A stretch of 64,000 nucleotides of DNA from Salinarchaeum sp. Harcht-Bsk1 (lineage in GTDB: Archaea; Halobacteriota; Halobacteria; Halobacteriales; Salinarchaeaceae): contig NC_021313.1 of the NCBI RefSeq assembly GCF_000403645.1, forward strand, positions 744,001-808,000. The letters run 5' to 3'. The notes under the pieces are model-generated. The model saw only the letters and a list, made by a program, of their open reading frames with translations. It did not search any database and had not been told where the DNA came from. Both the position numbers and the translations under genes were made by a program. Shown piece after piece: positions 44,969 through 53,234 of the stretch. Every line of letters begins with the position of its first letter. The stretch's first letter is position 1.

Positions 44969-47022
44969 AGGAACCACCCCCCGACGATCCCGACGGCGAG
45001 TACGAAGACGATGAGACTCATGACGATGACAGCGACGTAGTTGGTGACGAGACCGGACTGGACGCGACGGACGCGCTGGCCCGAGAACAGGCTCACGCTG
45101 CTGGTCGCGTTGACCGTGCCGTCGATGATCCCCTGGTCGAACGTGTTGCAGGCGCGAGCGACGGGTTCGGTGACACCGGTCGCGAGCCAGACCTGGAACT
45201 CGTCGAGGTAGTAGTTGCGCTGGAGCAGCGTGCCGGCCGAGCCGAGTCGCTCGGTCGCAGGCTCGGGGTCGGGCACGTCGTAGAGGCGCTTGGCGAGGAG
45301 CGCACCGCCGATCGCGAGGGCCAGCGAAACCGCTGCCGGCGCGTACGGTGCAAGCGACGCCTCGTGGAGGCCGGCGACCTCGTGGACGAGGTCACCGTAG
45401 TGGTGGTAGGTCAGATCGCCCATCCACGCGCCGCCGTCGGCGGCAGCGCCGTCGTCGAGCCAGTGCTCGAGGTAGAGGATGTCGTCCGAGCCCAGCACCT
45501 CCGCGATCGGTTTCATGTTGATGAGGCCGGTCACCGCGGCGAGGACGCCCAGCACCGCGAGCGGGCCCTTGGTGTTCCAGCGGAGCGGCTCGGGGTTCCG
45601 AGCGTGTTCGCTGCGTGGCTCGCCGTGGAACGTGAGGAACACCATCCGGAAGGTGTAGAAGCCGGTGAGGAACACGGCCGCGAGCCCCATCGCGTACGCG
45701 GCCATGAACAGCGGCTCTTCGAGGCCGACGAGGAGCGCGTCGTAGAGCACCTCGTCCTTGGACCAGAAGCCGGAGAACGGCACGATGCCGGCCAGCGCGA
45801 GCGACCCCGCGAGGAACGTGTAGTAGGTCACGGGCATCGACCGCTTCAGGCCGCCCAGCTTCCACATGTCCTGGTGGTGGTGCGTCGCGACGATGACCGC
45901 ACCCGCGCCCAGGAACAGCAGCGCCTTGAAGAAGGCGTGGTTGAGCAGGTGGAAGCTCGCGGCGACGTATCCGCCGACGCCGAGTGCGAGCATCATGTAG
46001 CCGTACTGTGATATCGTCGAGTACGCGAGCACCTGCTTGATGTCGTCCTTGACCACGCCCATCGACGCCGCGAACAGCGCGGTGAAGCCCCCGATGAACG
46101 CGATGATCGCGAGGACCGTCGGGAGCCCGGCGTAGAAGCCGAACATCCGCGCGACGAGGTAGACGCCTGCCGCGACCATCGTCGCCGCGTGGATGAGCGC
46201 GGAGACGGGCGTCGGACCTTCCATCGCGTCGGGGAGCCACGTGTGCAGCGGGAACTGCGCGGACTTGCCGATCACGCCGCCCAGCACGAGCAGGCCGAGG
46301 ATCGAGAACCACTGCTGGGTGCCGAGATCGCCCGGAACCCAGATGTGGTCGGCGCCCTCACCGGTCTCGAGGAAGTGCGCGGCGATCTGCGGGAAGCCCT
46401 CCTGTGCGAAGCCGGCGGTGCCGAACGTCGCGAGGACGCCGACGACGCCGACGAGGAAGAAGTAGTCACCGAAGCGGGTGACCAGGAACGCCTTCTTCGC
46501 CGCGCTCGGCGGTGCCTCCTCGCGGAACCAGAAGCCGATGAGGATCCACGAGCAGAGGCCGACCAGTTCGAAGAACATGAACGCCATCAGCAGGTTCGAG
46601 GCGAAGACGAAGGCGAGCATGCTCGCGGAGAACAGGCCGAGGCCTGCGTAGTACCGCGGGAAGCCGCCCTTCTCCCGGTGAAGCTCGTCGTCGTTCATGT
46701 AGCCCATCGAGAAGACGTGGACGAGGAAGGCCACGAGCGAGACGATGACGAGCATCATCGAGGAGAGCGGATCGACGAGCACGCCGAAGCTGAGTTCGAA
46801 CGCGCCCGCGTCGATCCAGGTGTACAGCTCGTTGTCGTAGTGGGCGCCGTCGGCCCGGACCGTCAGGAACGCCCAGATCGAGAGGGCGAGGGAGGCCGCC
46901 GTCGCGGCGACGCCGGGGAGTGCACCCTCCTTGGGCAGCCACCGACCGACGGTGACCGCGATCACGAACGACAGGAAGGGAAGCGCTGCGATCAGCGGCA
47001 CGAGATCGAATGCGTTCACCAT
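44965..47022 (-). CDS. nuoL: Complex I subunit L (NuoL-like)
   Basis: A 685-residue antiporter-like subunit, the largest membrane component, with about 16 helices and a C-terminal lateral extension. Motifs: VHVFSMGYMNDD, FELVGLCSWILIGFW, FPLHTWLPDAMEGPTPVSALIHAATMV and QVLAYSTISQYGYMMLALG. The start is MVNAFDLVPL at 47022, one base after the nuoK stop. As in other archaea it would pump protons coupled to quinone reduction. Confidence 0.97.
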   Translation of the reverse strand: MVNAFDLVPLIAALPFLSFVIAVTVGRWLPKEGALPGVAATAASLALSIWAFLTVRADGAHYDNELYTWIDAGAFELSFGVLVDPLSSMMLVIVSLVAFLVHVFSMGYMNDDELHREKGGFPRYYAGLGLFSASMLAFVFASNLLMAFMFFELVGLCSWILIGFWFREEAPPSAAKKAFLVTRFGDYFFLVGVVGVLATFGTAGFAQEGFPQIAAHFLETGEGADHIWVPGDLGTQQWFSILGLLVLGGVIGKSAQFPLHTWLPDAMEGPTPVSALIHAATMVAAGVYLVARMFGFYAGLPTVLAIIAFIGGFTALFAASMGVVKDDIKQVLAYSTISQYGYMMLALGVGGYVAASFHLLNHAFFKALLFLGAGAVIVATHHHQDMWKLGGLKRSMPVTYYTFLAGSLALAGIVPFSGFWSKDEVLYDALLVGLEEPLFMAAYAMGLAAVFLTGFYTFRMVFLTFHGEPRSEHARNPEPLRWNTKGPLAVLGVLAAVTGLINMKPIAEVLGSDDILYLEHWLDDGAAADGGAWMGDLTYHHYGDLVHEVAGLHEASLAPYAPAAVSLALAIGGALLAKRLYDVPDPEPATERLGSAGTLLQRNYYLDEFQVWLATGVTEPVARACNTFDQGIIDGTVNATSSVSLFSGQRVRRVQSGLVTNYVAVIVMSLIVFVLAVGIVGGWFL

Positions 47023-47023
47023 C

Positions 47024-47329
47024 TTACCACCTCATCTCCGTTGGCAACGTGACGTCTGCCTCGCCGAAGTTCCGGGAGAGCACCAGGATGATGCCGATCC
47101 CGATCGCGACCTCCGCCGCCGCGAGTCCGATCGTAAACAGGGCGAACACCTGCCCGGTCGCATTCCCGTAGAAGTGGGAGAACGCGATCAGGTTGATGTT
47201 CGCAGCGTTGAGCATCAACTCGACGGAGATCAGGAAGACCAGCGCGTTTCGCCGCGTCAGAACGCCGAACAGACCACAGCTGAAGACGGCGGCAGAGAGC
47301 ACGAGGTACGCCTCGATGGCCACCGTCAT
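47024..47329 (-). CDS. nuoK: Complex I subunit K
   Basis: A 101-residue three-helix subunit with the conserved Glu in FLISVELMLNAANINLIAF and a second Glu in GLAAAEVAIGIGI, both part of the proton path in other complex I enzymes. It overlaps nuoJ2 by four bases (ATGA) and is one base from nuoL. Confidence 0.97.
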   Translation of the reverse strand: MTVAIEAYLVLSAAVFSCGLFGVLTRRNALVFLISVELMLNAANINLIAFSHFYGNATGQVFALFTIGLAAAEVAIGIGIILVLSRNFGEADVTLPTEMRW

Positions 47330-47646
47330 TCGTCGTCACCTCCGAGGGCGGTGACGGTATCGCCCTCGTCGTCCCGGCGTGCAAGGTGGATCGCACCGTC
47401 GAGCGCGGCGTCGAGGACGAGCGCGATGATGATCAGCGCGGCCATGAACCCTTCCGTCGGGATGTCCGTTTGGTTGGCGTCCATGAGCGCGTAGCCGATC
47501 GTGTCGATCACGCTCGCGCCGCCCGGGAACCCGGCCGCCTCACCGAAGGAGGCGCCCAGGAAGACCCACGCCATCACGGCGAAGAGCGCGACGGCAACGA
47601 GGCCCGGCACCATGTGACGGCCGAGCGCGAGGCGCGGCCGGCTCAT
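47326..47646 (-). CDS. nuoJ2: Complex I subunit J, C-terminal half (J2)
   Basis: A 106-residue protein with two membrane helices (about 12-32 and 66-84) and an acidic tail. It corresponds to the C-terminal part of the single bacterial NuoJ; haloarchaea commonly carry nuoJ as two genes. Its ATG overlaps the stop of the 29-codon frame upstream (ATGA) and its own stop overlaps nuoK. Confidence 0.9.
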   Translation of the reverse strand: MSRPRLALGRHMVPGLVAVALFAVMAWVFLGASFGEAAGFPGGASVIDTIGYALMDANQTDIPTEGFMAALIIIALVLDAALDGAIHLARRDDEGDTVTALGGDDE

Positions 47647-47732
47647 CGCGATCCCCCCGGATCCGCACTCGCGTTCGTCGCGTTCGATCCCCCGGTCCCC
47701 CGGTCGGCGGTGGAGCGCGTCGGTGTACTCAT
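47643..47732 (-). CDS. 29-residue ORF coupled between nuoJ1 and nuoJ2
   Basis: ATG at 47732 inside the nuoJ1 stop (ATGA), TGA at 47645-47643 inside the nuoJ2 start (ATGA). The peptide is hydrophilic and low-complexity (Ser, Thr, Gly, Asn, Ala-rich; STPTRSTADRGTGGSNATN). The exact four-base overlaps on both sides keep ribosomes moving from J1 to J2. It may be only a translational bridge left when nuoJ split, or a small accessory peptide. Confidence 0.55.
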   Translation of the reverse strand: MSTPTRSTADRGTGGSNATNASADPGGSR

Positions 47733-47995
47733 GCCGACACCTCCTCGTCCTCGCCGGCCCGGCGAGTGAGCATCACGGCGAACGTGATCAGGATGAGCAC
47801 GCCACCCACGTACACGAGCACCTGGATGGCGGCGAGGAACTCCGCCGCGAGTGTCACGTACAGCGCTGCCACGGTCACGAGCGACACGCCGAGCAACAGG
47901 GCCGCGTGCCAGACGTCGCGCACCGTGACGGCGCCGAGGCTGCTCCCCACCAGGACGGCGGCGAGCAGCGCGAACGCGATCGTATCGAGTACCAT
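47729..47995 (-). CDS. nuoJ1: Complex I subunit J, N-terminal half (J1)
   Basis: An 88-residue three-helix protein containing VRDVWHAALLLGVSLVTVAALYVTLAAEF and the quinone-path region IQVLVYVGGVLILITFAVML, quoted here as separate short pieces DVWHAALLLG, ALYVTLAAEF and VYVGGVLILI. It matches the first half of NuoJ. It sits 350 bp after nuoI, the largest gap in the cluster. A weak TATA-like AAATCTTGAAAG about 30-40 nt upstream could start a second transcript for nuoJ-N. Confidence 0.93.
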   Translation of the reverse strand: MVLDTIAFALLAAVLVGSSLGAVTVRDVWHAALLLGVSLVTVAALYVTLAAEFLAAIQVLVYVGGVLILITFAVMLTRRAGEDEEVSA

Positions 47996-48345
47996 TGGTG
48001 CAACCTCGTTCTGGCGCCCCTTTCAAGATTTCGAGACGGCCCTGCGAACCCGGCCGAACCTGTCAGGGACGGCCGATTCGGAGAGCGCGGAACGCGCCCG
48101 TGGTACCAGCGGATTACTACCACGAGGGAGACAGCTTCGAGCGCCACGGCTCGTCGGTTCGCTCACACGGACGGCAGTGAGGGAAAACGACGCCCAGAAA
48201 CGCTACTGGTAGTCCACTTCGCCCTCGCCCTCCCACCTTTTTCTCGTCGGGATCGCTCGCTCCGCTCGCGATCCGCTCCTCGAAAAACGTGGGCGAAAAA
48301 CCGCCGGGCCTCGCTTCGCTCGGCCCAGACAGAAGGTGAAAACGA
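47996..48345. other. 350-bp gap in the nuo cluster with duplicated nuoI tail and two hairpins
   Basis: A perfect 30-bp copy of the nuoI 3' end (48203-48232) faces the real one (48346-48375) across 113 bp. That spacer holds two hairpins: GGATCGC/GCGATCC (48250-48256 with 48268-48274) and GGGCC/GGCCC (48306-48310 with 48322-48326). No complete gene is present. The rest to 47996 shows only a weak promoter-like sequence before nuoJ1. Confidence 0.8.
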
Positions 48346-48375
48346 CTACTGGTAGTCCACTTCGCCCTCGCCCTC
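48203..48375 (-). repeat. 30-bp perfect direct repeat: duplicated 3' end of nuoI
   Basis: Copies at 48203-48232 and 48346-48375 are identical over 30 bp and encode the same ending GEGEVDYQ plus stop. The 143-bp period brackets two hairpins. This could be a tandem duplication or the footprint of a small hairpin-bearing element. Confidence 0.92.
48296..48326 (-). terminator. Terminator-like hairpin and T-run after nuoI
   Basis: In the direction of nuo transcription a GC hairpin (48326-48306, loop GAGCGAAGCGA) is followed within a few bases by TTTTT (48300-48296). This resembles an intrinsic or U-tract archaeal terminator and would reduce transcription into nuoJ1-N. Confidence 0.5.
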
Positions 48376-48807
48376 GCCGATCCACGCGCCCCTGTCGGGC
48401 TCGCGCGATTCGAGCGGGTCGATGTCCTTGTACCACGGGACGGACATCAACTGCTCCTTGTTGTAGACGAGGTCGTCCTTCGTGTCACCGGTGAACTCGA
48501 AGTTCTGGGTGAGCAGGATTGCGTCGACGGGGCAGACCTCCTCACAGAGCCGGCAGTAGATGCACTGCCCGATGTGGAGGTTGTACTGCTCGCCGTTGCG
48601 TTGCTCGTCCGTCACGATCTGGATGGTGTCGTTCGGGCAGACGTTCTCGCACTGCCGGCACCAGATACACCGCTCCTGGCTGAACTTGTGGACCCCGCGG
48701 AACCGGGCGGAGACGTCCGGCGTCTCCTCGGGGTACTGGACGGTGAACGTGTTGTCGCCCACCGCGCGCTTCATCGTCGTCGCCATCGCCTTGAGGACGC
48801 CAATCAT
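48346..48807 (-). CDS. nuoI: Complex I subunit I (2x[4Fe-4S])
   Basis: A 153-residue ferredoxin-like subunit with two cluster motifs, CIWCRQCENVCP and CIYCRLCEEVCP, carrying clusters that pass electrons toward NuoB. Its ATG overlaps the nuoH stop by four bases. The last eight codons are duplicated downstream. Confidence 0.97.
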   Translation of the reverse strand: MIGVLKAMATTMKRAVGDNTFTVQYPEETPDVSARFRGVHKFSQERCIWCRQCENVCPNDTIQIVTDEQRNGEQYNLHIGQCIYCRLCEEVCPVDAILLTQNFEFTGDTKDDLVYNKEQLMSVPWYKDIDPLESREPDRGAWIGEGEGEVDYQ

Positions 48808-49967
48808 GCTGTGATCACCTGGAGTGCCGCCATCGAGAGCTCGAGGTCACCTTCGAGCACCCCGACCAGGACCGCAGTCAGGATGAGGTTCGCGAAGGTG
48901 AGCACGAGCAGCCCTTTCCAGCCGATCTCGATCAGCTGGTCGATCCGGACGCGCGGGAACGTCTGGCGAGCCCACTGCGTGAACAGGAAGAACGCCCACA
49001 TCTTGGCGACGAACCAGATCGGTCCCGGCAGGACCGGCCCGGCTCCCCCGCCGAGGAAGACGACCGCGGCGATGGCGCCGCCCAGGAAGATGTGGAGGAA
49101 CTCCCCGAGGTAGATGAGGACGAAGTACACCGAGGAGTACTCCGTCTGGTACCCCGCGACGATCTCCGTCGGTGCCTCCGGAATGTCGAAGGGGTTCCGG
49201 CCGACCTCCGCCAGGTTCGCTGTCAGGAACAGGACGAAGGCGAAGGGGTTGACGAGGATGTACCACGCCGGGATCGGGCCGACCAGCGTCTCCTGCTGGG
49301 CGGCGACGATCTCGCTCAGCTGCAGCGAGCCGGCGAAGATCACGACCGACCCGGCCGCGAGGATGAGCGGGATCTCGTAGGCGATGTTCTGGGCGACCGC
49401 GCGCAGCGAGCCCAGCATCGAGTACTTGTTCGAGGACGCGTAGCCGCCCATCACCAGCCCGACCGAGGTGACGGAGGCGATCGCGAACACGAGCACGAGG
49501 CCGATCTCGGGGTCGGCCAGCTGGATCTGGACGCCGCCGATCTCGCCGAAGGGGATGACCGCGAAGCCGACCATCGCCGACCCGGCGACCACGATCGGTG
49601 CGAGGTCCCAGGCGGGGCGGTCGGCGCCGTCGGGAACGATGAGTTCCTTCGAGAGCATCCGGACCGCGTCCGCGACGATGATCAGGCTCCCGCCCGGGCC
49701 CATCCGGTTCGGGCCGAGCTTGCCCCAGAACGCCGCCGCGATCTTGCGCTTGAGCCACGGGCCGGCGAGCGCCGCCTGGATCAGCATGACGTTCGCGATC
49801 GCGAAGGCGGCGATCAGCGCGGCGATCGCAGTGCCGACGCCGCCGAGCCCGTCGAGGCCGAGGGCGTCGGCGAGCCACTCCGGGAGGAGGACTGCCGAGT
49901 CCCCGGTACCGTCACCGGACTGCAGGAGCGTCGGCGCGGCCGCGAGGGTCGCGAGCGCACCGGACAT
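48804..49967 (-). CDS. nuoH: Complex I subunit H
   Basis: A 387-residue membrane subunit with about eight helices that forms the quinone pocket with NuoB and NuoD. Motifs: KLGPNRMGPGGSLIIVADAV, GGYASSNKYSMLGSLRAVAQ, NPFDIPEAPTEIVAGYQTEY and RVRIDQLIEIGWK. The start overlaps the nuoCD stop by one base (TAATG). The first 35 residues form an extra N-terminal segment compared with bacterial NuoH. Confidence 0.97.
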   Translation of the reverse strand: MSGALATLAAAPTLLQSGDGTGDSAVLLPEWLADALGLDGLGGVGTAIAALIAAFAIANVMLIQAALAGPWLKRKIAAAFWGKLGPNRMGPGGSLIIVADAVRMLSKELIVPDGADRPAWDLAPIVVAGSAMVGFAVIPFGEIGGVQIQLADPEIGLVLVFAIASVTSVGLVMGGYASSNKYSMLGSLRAVAQNIAYEIPLILAAGSVVIFAGSLQLSEIVAAQQETLVGPIPAWYILVNPFAFVLFLTANLAEVGRNPFDIPEAPTEIVAGYQTEYSSVYFVLIYLGEFLHIFLGGAIAAVVFLGGGAGPVLPGPIWFVAKMWAFFLFTQWARQTFPRVRIDQLIEIGWKGLLVLTFANLILTAVLVGVLEGDLELSMAALQVITA

Positions 49968-51658
49968 TATCGATCCACCTCCCCGAGTACGATGTCGAGG
50001 CTACCCAGGGCGGCGACGAGGTCGGGGATGTACTCCCCTTCGGCCATCGCGGGCAGGGACTGCAGGTTCGAGAAGCAGGGCGATCGGATCTTGAACCGGC
50101 CGGGCTTGTCCGTGCCGTCGGCGCGGATGTAGATCCCGAGTTCGCCTTTCGCGCCCTCGACCGCCCGGTAGATCTCCGTGTCGCGTTCGGGCTTGAGCGT
50201 GCGCGGGACGTTGGCCTGAATCTCGCGTTCCTCGTCGGGCCAGTCCTCGAGCAGGTCGACGCACTGGTCGATGATCTTCGCGGACTGCTCGACCTCGCGC
50301 ATCCGGACGAGGAGGCGCGCGTAGTTGTCGCAGCCGTCCTCGGTGATGACGTCCCACTCGAGTTCGTCGTAGTAGCCGTACGGGTCGTCGCGGCGGAGGT
50401 CGTAGTCGATCCCCGAACCCCGGGCGACCGGGCCCGTGGTACCGAAGTCCTTGGCAGTCTCGGGGTCGATGACGCCGGTGTCGATCGTCCGGAGCTGGAA
50501 GACCTCGTTGTTCGTCAAGAGGTCGTGGAACTCCTGGGTCGCTCCCGGCAGGCCGTCGAGGAAGTCCCGCGTCTTCTCGAAGAAGTCCTCCGTCGGCGAC
50601 GGGAGGTCCCACGCGACGCCGCCGAGCCGGAAGTAGTTGAACATCATCCGCTGGCCGGTCAGATCCTCGAGGATCGACTGGGCCTTCTCGCGCTCCCGGA
50701 TCGCCCACATGAAGGTCGCAGTGAAGTCGCCGTTGATGTCCAGCGCGAAGGTCGCCATCGCGAGCATGTGCGAGGCGATGCGGCACAGTTCGGCAGACAT
50801 CGTCCGGATGACCTGCGCGTACTCGGGGACCTCGATGTCCGCGAGGTCCTCGGCCGCGCGGGCATAGGCCCACTCGTTGAGCAGGCCGGCCGAGATGTAG
50901 TCCCACCGGTCGGGGTAGGGCATGATCTGGTGGCGGTAGGTGCCCTGCTGGCACATCTGCTCCTCGCAGCGGTGGAGGTAGCCGATGTCGGACTCGACGT
51001 CGACGACCTGCTCGCCGTCGAGCACCGTCTTCAGGTGGAGGACGCCGTGGGTGGCCGGGTGGTGCGGTCCGATGTTTAGGAACATCGTGTCGGACTCGCC
51101 CTCCTCGGCGTCACCACGGTGGTCGGGCTCCAGCGGGTTGGCGTTCTCCCGGAGCGTGACGATCTGGGGTCGGTCCTGATCGTAGTCGTCGCGAAGCGGA
51201 TGGCCCTGCCACGTCTCCGGCAGGAGGATCCGGCGCAGGTCCGGGTGATCCTCGTACTCGATGCCGACGAGGTCGTAGGCCTCGCGCTCGTGCCAGTCGG
51301 CGGTCGTGTAGACCGGCGCGGCGCTCTCGCTGACGGGGTCGTCTCGCGCCGTCGGGACGACGACGCTCACCTCGTCGGTCGGGTCGGCGTACTTCTTGAG
51401 GTGGTAGATCGACTCGTACCGGTCGTCGTACTGCTGTGCGGTGACGAGTGAGCAGTGGTCGTAGCCGGCCTCCTCTTTCAGCGTCGAGAGCACCGCCTGG
51501 ACGTCGTCGGGACGGATGACGATCCCGGGCGCGTTGAGGTGCTCTTCGGTGTCGAGGACGTGCTCGCCGAGCAGCGATCGGAGCTCGGTGAGCTTCGCTT
51601 CCGTCGGCTCGATGGCCTGCTCGCCCGGCTCCTCAGATTGCTCTTCGCCCGTGCTCAT
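49967..51658 (-). CDS. nuoCD: Fused complex I subunits C and D
   Basis: A 563-residue fusion. The NuoC part (about 1-165) includes the signature YTTADWHEREAYDLVGIEYEDHPDLRRILLP, quoted as its key pieces HEREAYDLVGI and DLRRILLP. The NuoD part (about 185-563) has NIGPHHPATHGVLHL with the quinone-site His, YLHRCEEQMCQQG and RADGTDKPGRFKIRSPCF. Fusion of C and D is usual in haloarchaea. It overlaps nuoB by four bases. Confidence 0.97.
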   Translation of the reverse strand: MSTGEEQSEEPGEQAIEPTEAKLTELRSLLGEHVLDTEEHLNAPGIVIRPDDVQAVLSTLKEEAGYDHCSLVTAQQYDDRYESIYHLKKYADPTDEVSVVVPTARDDPVSESAAPVYTTADWHEREAYDLVGIEYEDHPDLRRILLPETWQGHPLRDDYDQDRPQIVTLRENANPLEPDHRGDAEEGESDTMFLNIGPHHPATHGVLHLKTVLDGEQVVDVESDIGYLHRCEEQMCQQGTYRHQIMPYPDRWDYISAGLLNEWAYARAAEDLADIEVPEYAQVIRTMSAELCRIASHMLAMATFALDINGDFTATFMWAIREREKAQSILEDLTGQRMMFNYFRLGGVAWDLPSPTEDFFEKTRDFLDGLPGATQEFHDLLTNNEVFQLRTIDTGVIDPETAKDFGTTGPVARGSGIDYDLRRDDPYGYYDELEWDVITEDGCDNYARLLVRMREVEQSAKIIDQCVDLLEDWPDEEREIQANVPRTLKPERDTEIYRAVEGAKGELGIYIRADGTDKPGRFKIRSPCFSNLQSLPAMAEGEYIPDLVAALGSLDIVLGEVDR

Positions 51659-52362
51659 GGCGAATCAGCCCAGTTGTACCGCATCGCGAGGTCGTCCTCG
51701 TCGATTTCGTTCGCGAGGTGCTCGACGACCTCGTCCTGTTCCATCTCGGAGAACTGCTGGAGTTCGTAGGGCTTGACGACGACCGGCGAGGACTCGCCGT
51801 TCGCGACGCGCTCCTGCAGCTTCGCGATCCCGTAGAGCAGCGCCTCTGGGCGGGGCGGGCAGCCCGGGACGTGGATGTCGACCGGGATGACTTCCTCGGC
51901 GCCCTTGATGACATTGTACCCCTCCTGGAACGGGCCGCCGGAGATCGTACAGGAGCCCATGCCGATGACGAACTTCGGCTCGGGCATCTGGTCGTAGACC
52001 CGCTTCATCCGCGGGGCGAACTTGGAGACGATCGTCCCGGGGACGATGATGACGTCAGCCTGACGCGGCGACGCGCGGGGCACGCCGGCCCCGAAGCGAT
52101 CGCTGTCGTGCTTGACGGCGAACGTGTGCATCATCTCGATCGAACAGCACGCGATCCCGAACTGGAGCAGGAACATCGAGGAGCCCCGCGCCCAGTTCAT
52201 GAACTTGTCGAACTTCGTGAGGATGAACGGCGAGGAGCCGAAGGCCTCTCGCAGCTTCGAGTTGAACCGGTCGTCGACGCCCTCGCCCATGCGGGCTTCG
52301 CGCGTGTCGGTTACCGGCGCTGTACTCCCCGAAATCGCCGTACGTGGTTCGTCACTACTCAT
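51655..52362 (-). CDS. nuoB: Complex I subunit B (N2 cluster)
   Basis: A 235-residue subunit carrying the terminal [4Fe-4S] N2 cluster. Visible ligands: the tandem Cys in GIACCSIEMM, GSCTISGGPF and VPGCPPRPEALLYG. It overlaps nuoA by eight bases and nuoCD by four. The N-terminal 40 residues are a halophile-type extension. Confidence 0.97.
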   Translation of the reverse strand: MSSDEPRTAISGSTAPVTDTREARMGEGVDDRFNSKLREAFGSSPFILTKFDKFMNWARGSSMFLLQFGIACCSIEMMHTFAVKHDSDRFGAGVPRASPRQADVIIVPGTIVSKFAPRMKRVYDQMPEPKFVIGMGSCTISGGPFQEGYNVIKGAEEVIPVDIHVPGCPPRPEALLYGIAKLQERVANGESSPVVVKPYELQQFSEMEQDEVVEHLANEIDEDDLAMRYNWADSP

Positions 52363-52771
52363 ATTGGTCCTCCCTCCGTGCGCGGACCGTCGCCCGCGGC
52401 GAGCGGGCCCACTCGACGGCGCCGTTGCGCCACGCCCAGACGAGGGCGATCACCAGGATCGACAGGAAAAACAGCATCGGCACGAGGGCCCGCGCGAGCC
52501 CGACCTCGCCGATCGCCTCCCGGTAGATCGCCAGCCAGGGGAAGATGAACACCGTCTCCACGTCGAAGACGACGAACAGCAGGGCGACCATGTAGTACTG
52601 GATATTGAAACGGATCTTGGTCGTCCCCGTCGGCACCTCCCCGCTCTCGTAGGTGGCGGTCTTGTGTCGTTCCGGAACCCTCGGCCGTAGCAGGGCGGAC
52701 AGCCCCATCATCCCGAGTGGGATGCCGACCGCCACGAGCGCGAGCGCCCCGATTGCGATCCAATCACTCAT
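52355..52771 (-). CDS. nuoA: Complex I subunit A
   Basis: A 138-residue, three-helix subunit starting at ATG 52771. Family motifs are TYESGEVPTGTTKIRFNIQYY and FDVETVFIFPWL, abbreviated here as YESGEVPTG and FVVFDVETVFIFPW. It is the first gene of the nuo cluster. A TATA-like CCTTATATGGG (about 52804-52813) lies 33-42 nt upstream, giving a short leader of about 10 nt. No nuoE, F or G gene is present, so the electron donor is not NADH through the usual module; F420H2 or reduced ferredoxin is possible. Confidence 0.96.
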   Translation of the reverse strand: MSDWIAIGALALVAVGIPLGMMGLSALLRPRVPERHKTATYESGEVPTGTTKIRFNIQYYMVALLFVVFDVETVFIFPWLAIYREAIGEVGLARALVPMLFFLSILVIALVWAWRNGAVEWARSPRATVRARREDQYE

Positions 52772-53234
52772 TACTCGGTGTCGAGCGGAGCTTTGTGAGC
52801 CTCCCATATAAGGGTTCAGAACTACGTTTTCGGCGTTTCCTCTCGTGATTTCGCTGTCGAATTTCCCAGCTTGCTCTGGGTGAGTTCGGTTCGTGGCTGG
52901 ATGGCTCCGGTTCGACCACAGTTGCGGAGTTCCACCACGGCATCGTCCGGGAGCCACACCCCAACTGTGGTTGCAGGCCTCGAATCGAGGTGTGAATCTC
53001 GAACTGATGGGCGAGTTTCCGCCACCGTTGACCGATAGGGATCAACCGCTCTGACAGCGGAGCGGCCGATACACCGCTGCGAGGACAGGGCGAAAATCGG
53101 CCCTGGCGAGGGCTTCCAAGCGGGCTGGTGTCGCATCCGAGCAATTGCAGGAGGTCGCTACGCACCGAACGCGTCATCGGGTGGGGCTCGCCGGGAACGG
53201 AACGGCTAAACGGCACAGTCGGCGAGCCTCTCGC
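52772..53234. other. 463-bp divergent intergenic region of unknown content
   Basis: The left 45 bp hold the nuoA promoter. The remaining 400 bp are less GC-rich than coding DNA here and have open but unrecognisable frames on the minus strand. Short inverted pairs occur (CCACAGTTGCGGAGTTCC and AACTGTGGTTGCAGG share CAACTGTGG/CCACAGTTG). It could be a decayed gene or insertion-sequence remnant or a structured RNA locus; nothing is certain. Confidence 0.4.

Noticed and set aside
52822-53216. Two overlapping minus-strand frames upstream of nuoA as possible genes
   Set aside because: No family signature and no plausible promoter; reported only as an unexplained region.
53145-53234. Upstream extension of the AEC transporter to 53145
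   Set aside because: The added 30 residues are Arg/His-rich and lack membrane character; the GTG at 53235 begins the first helix.
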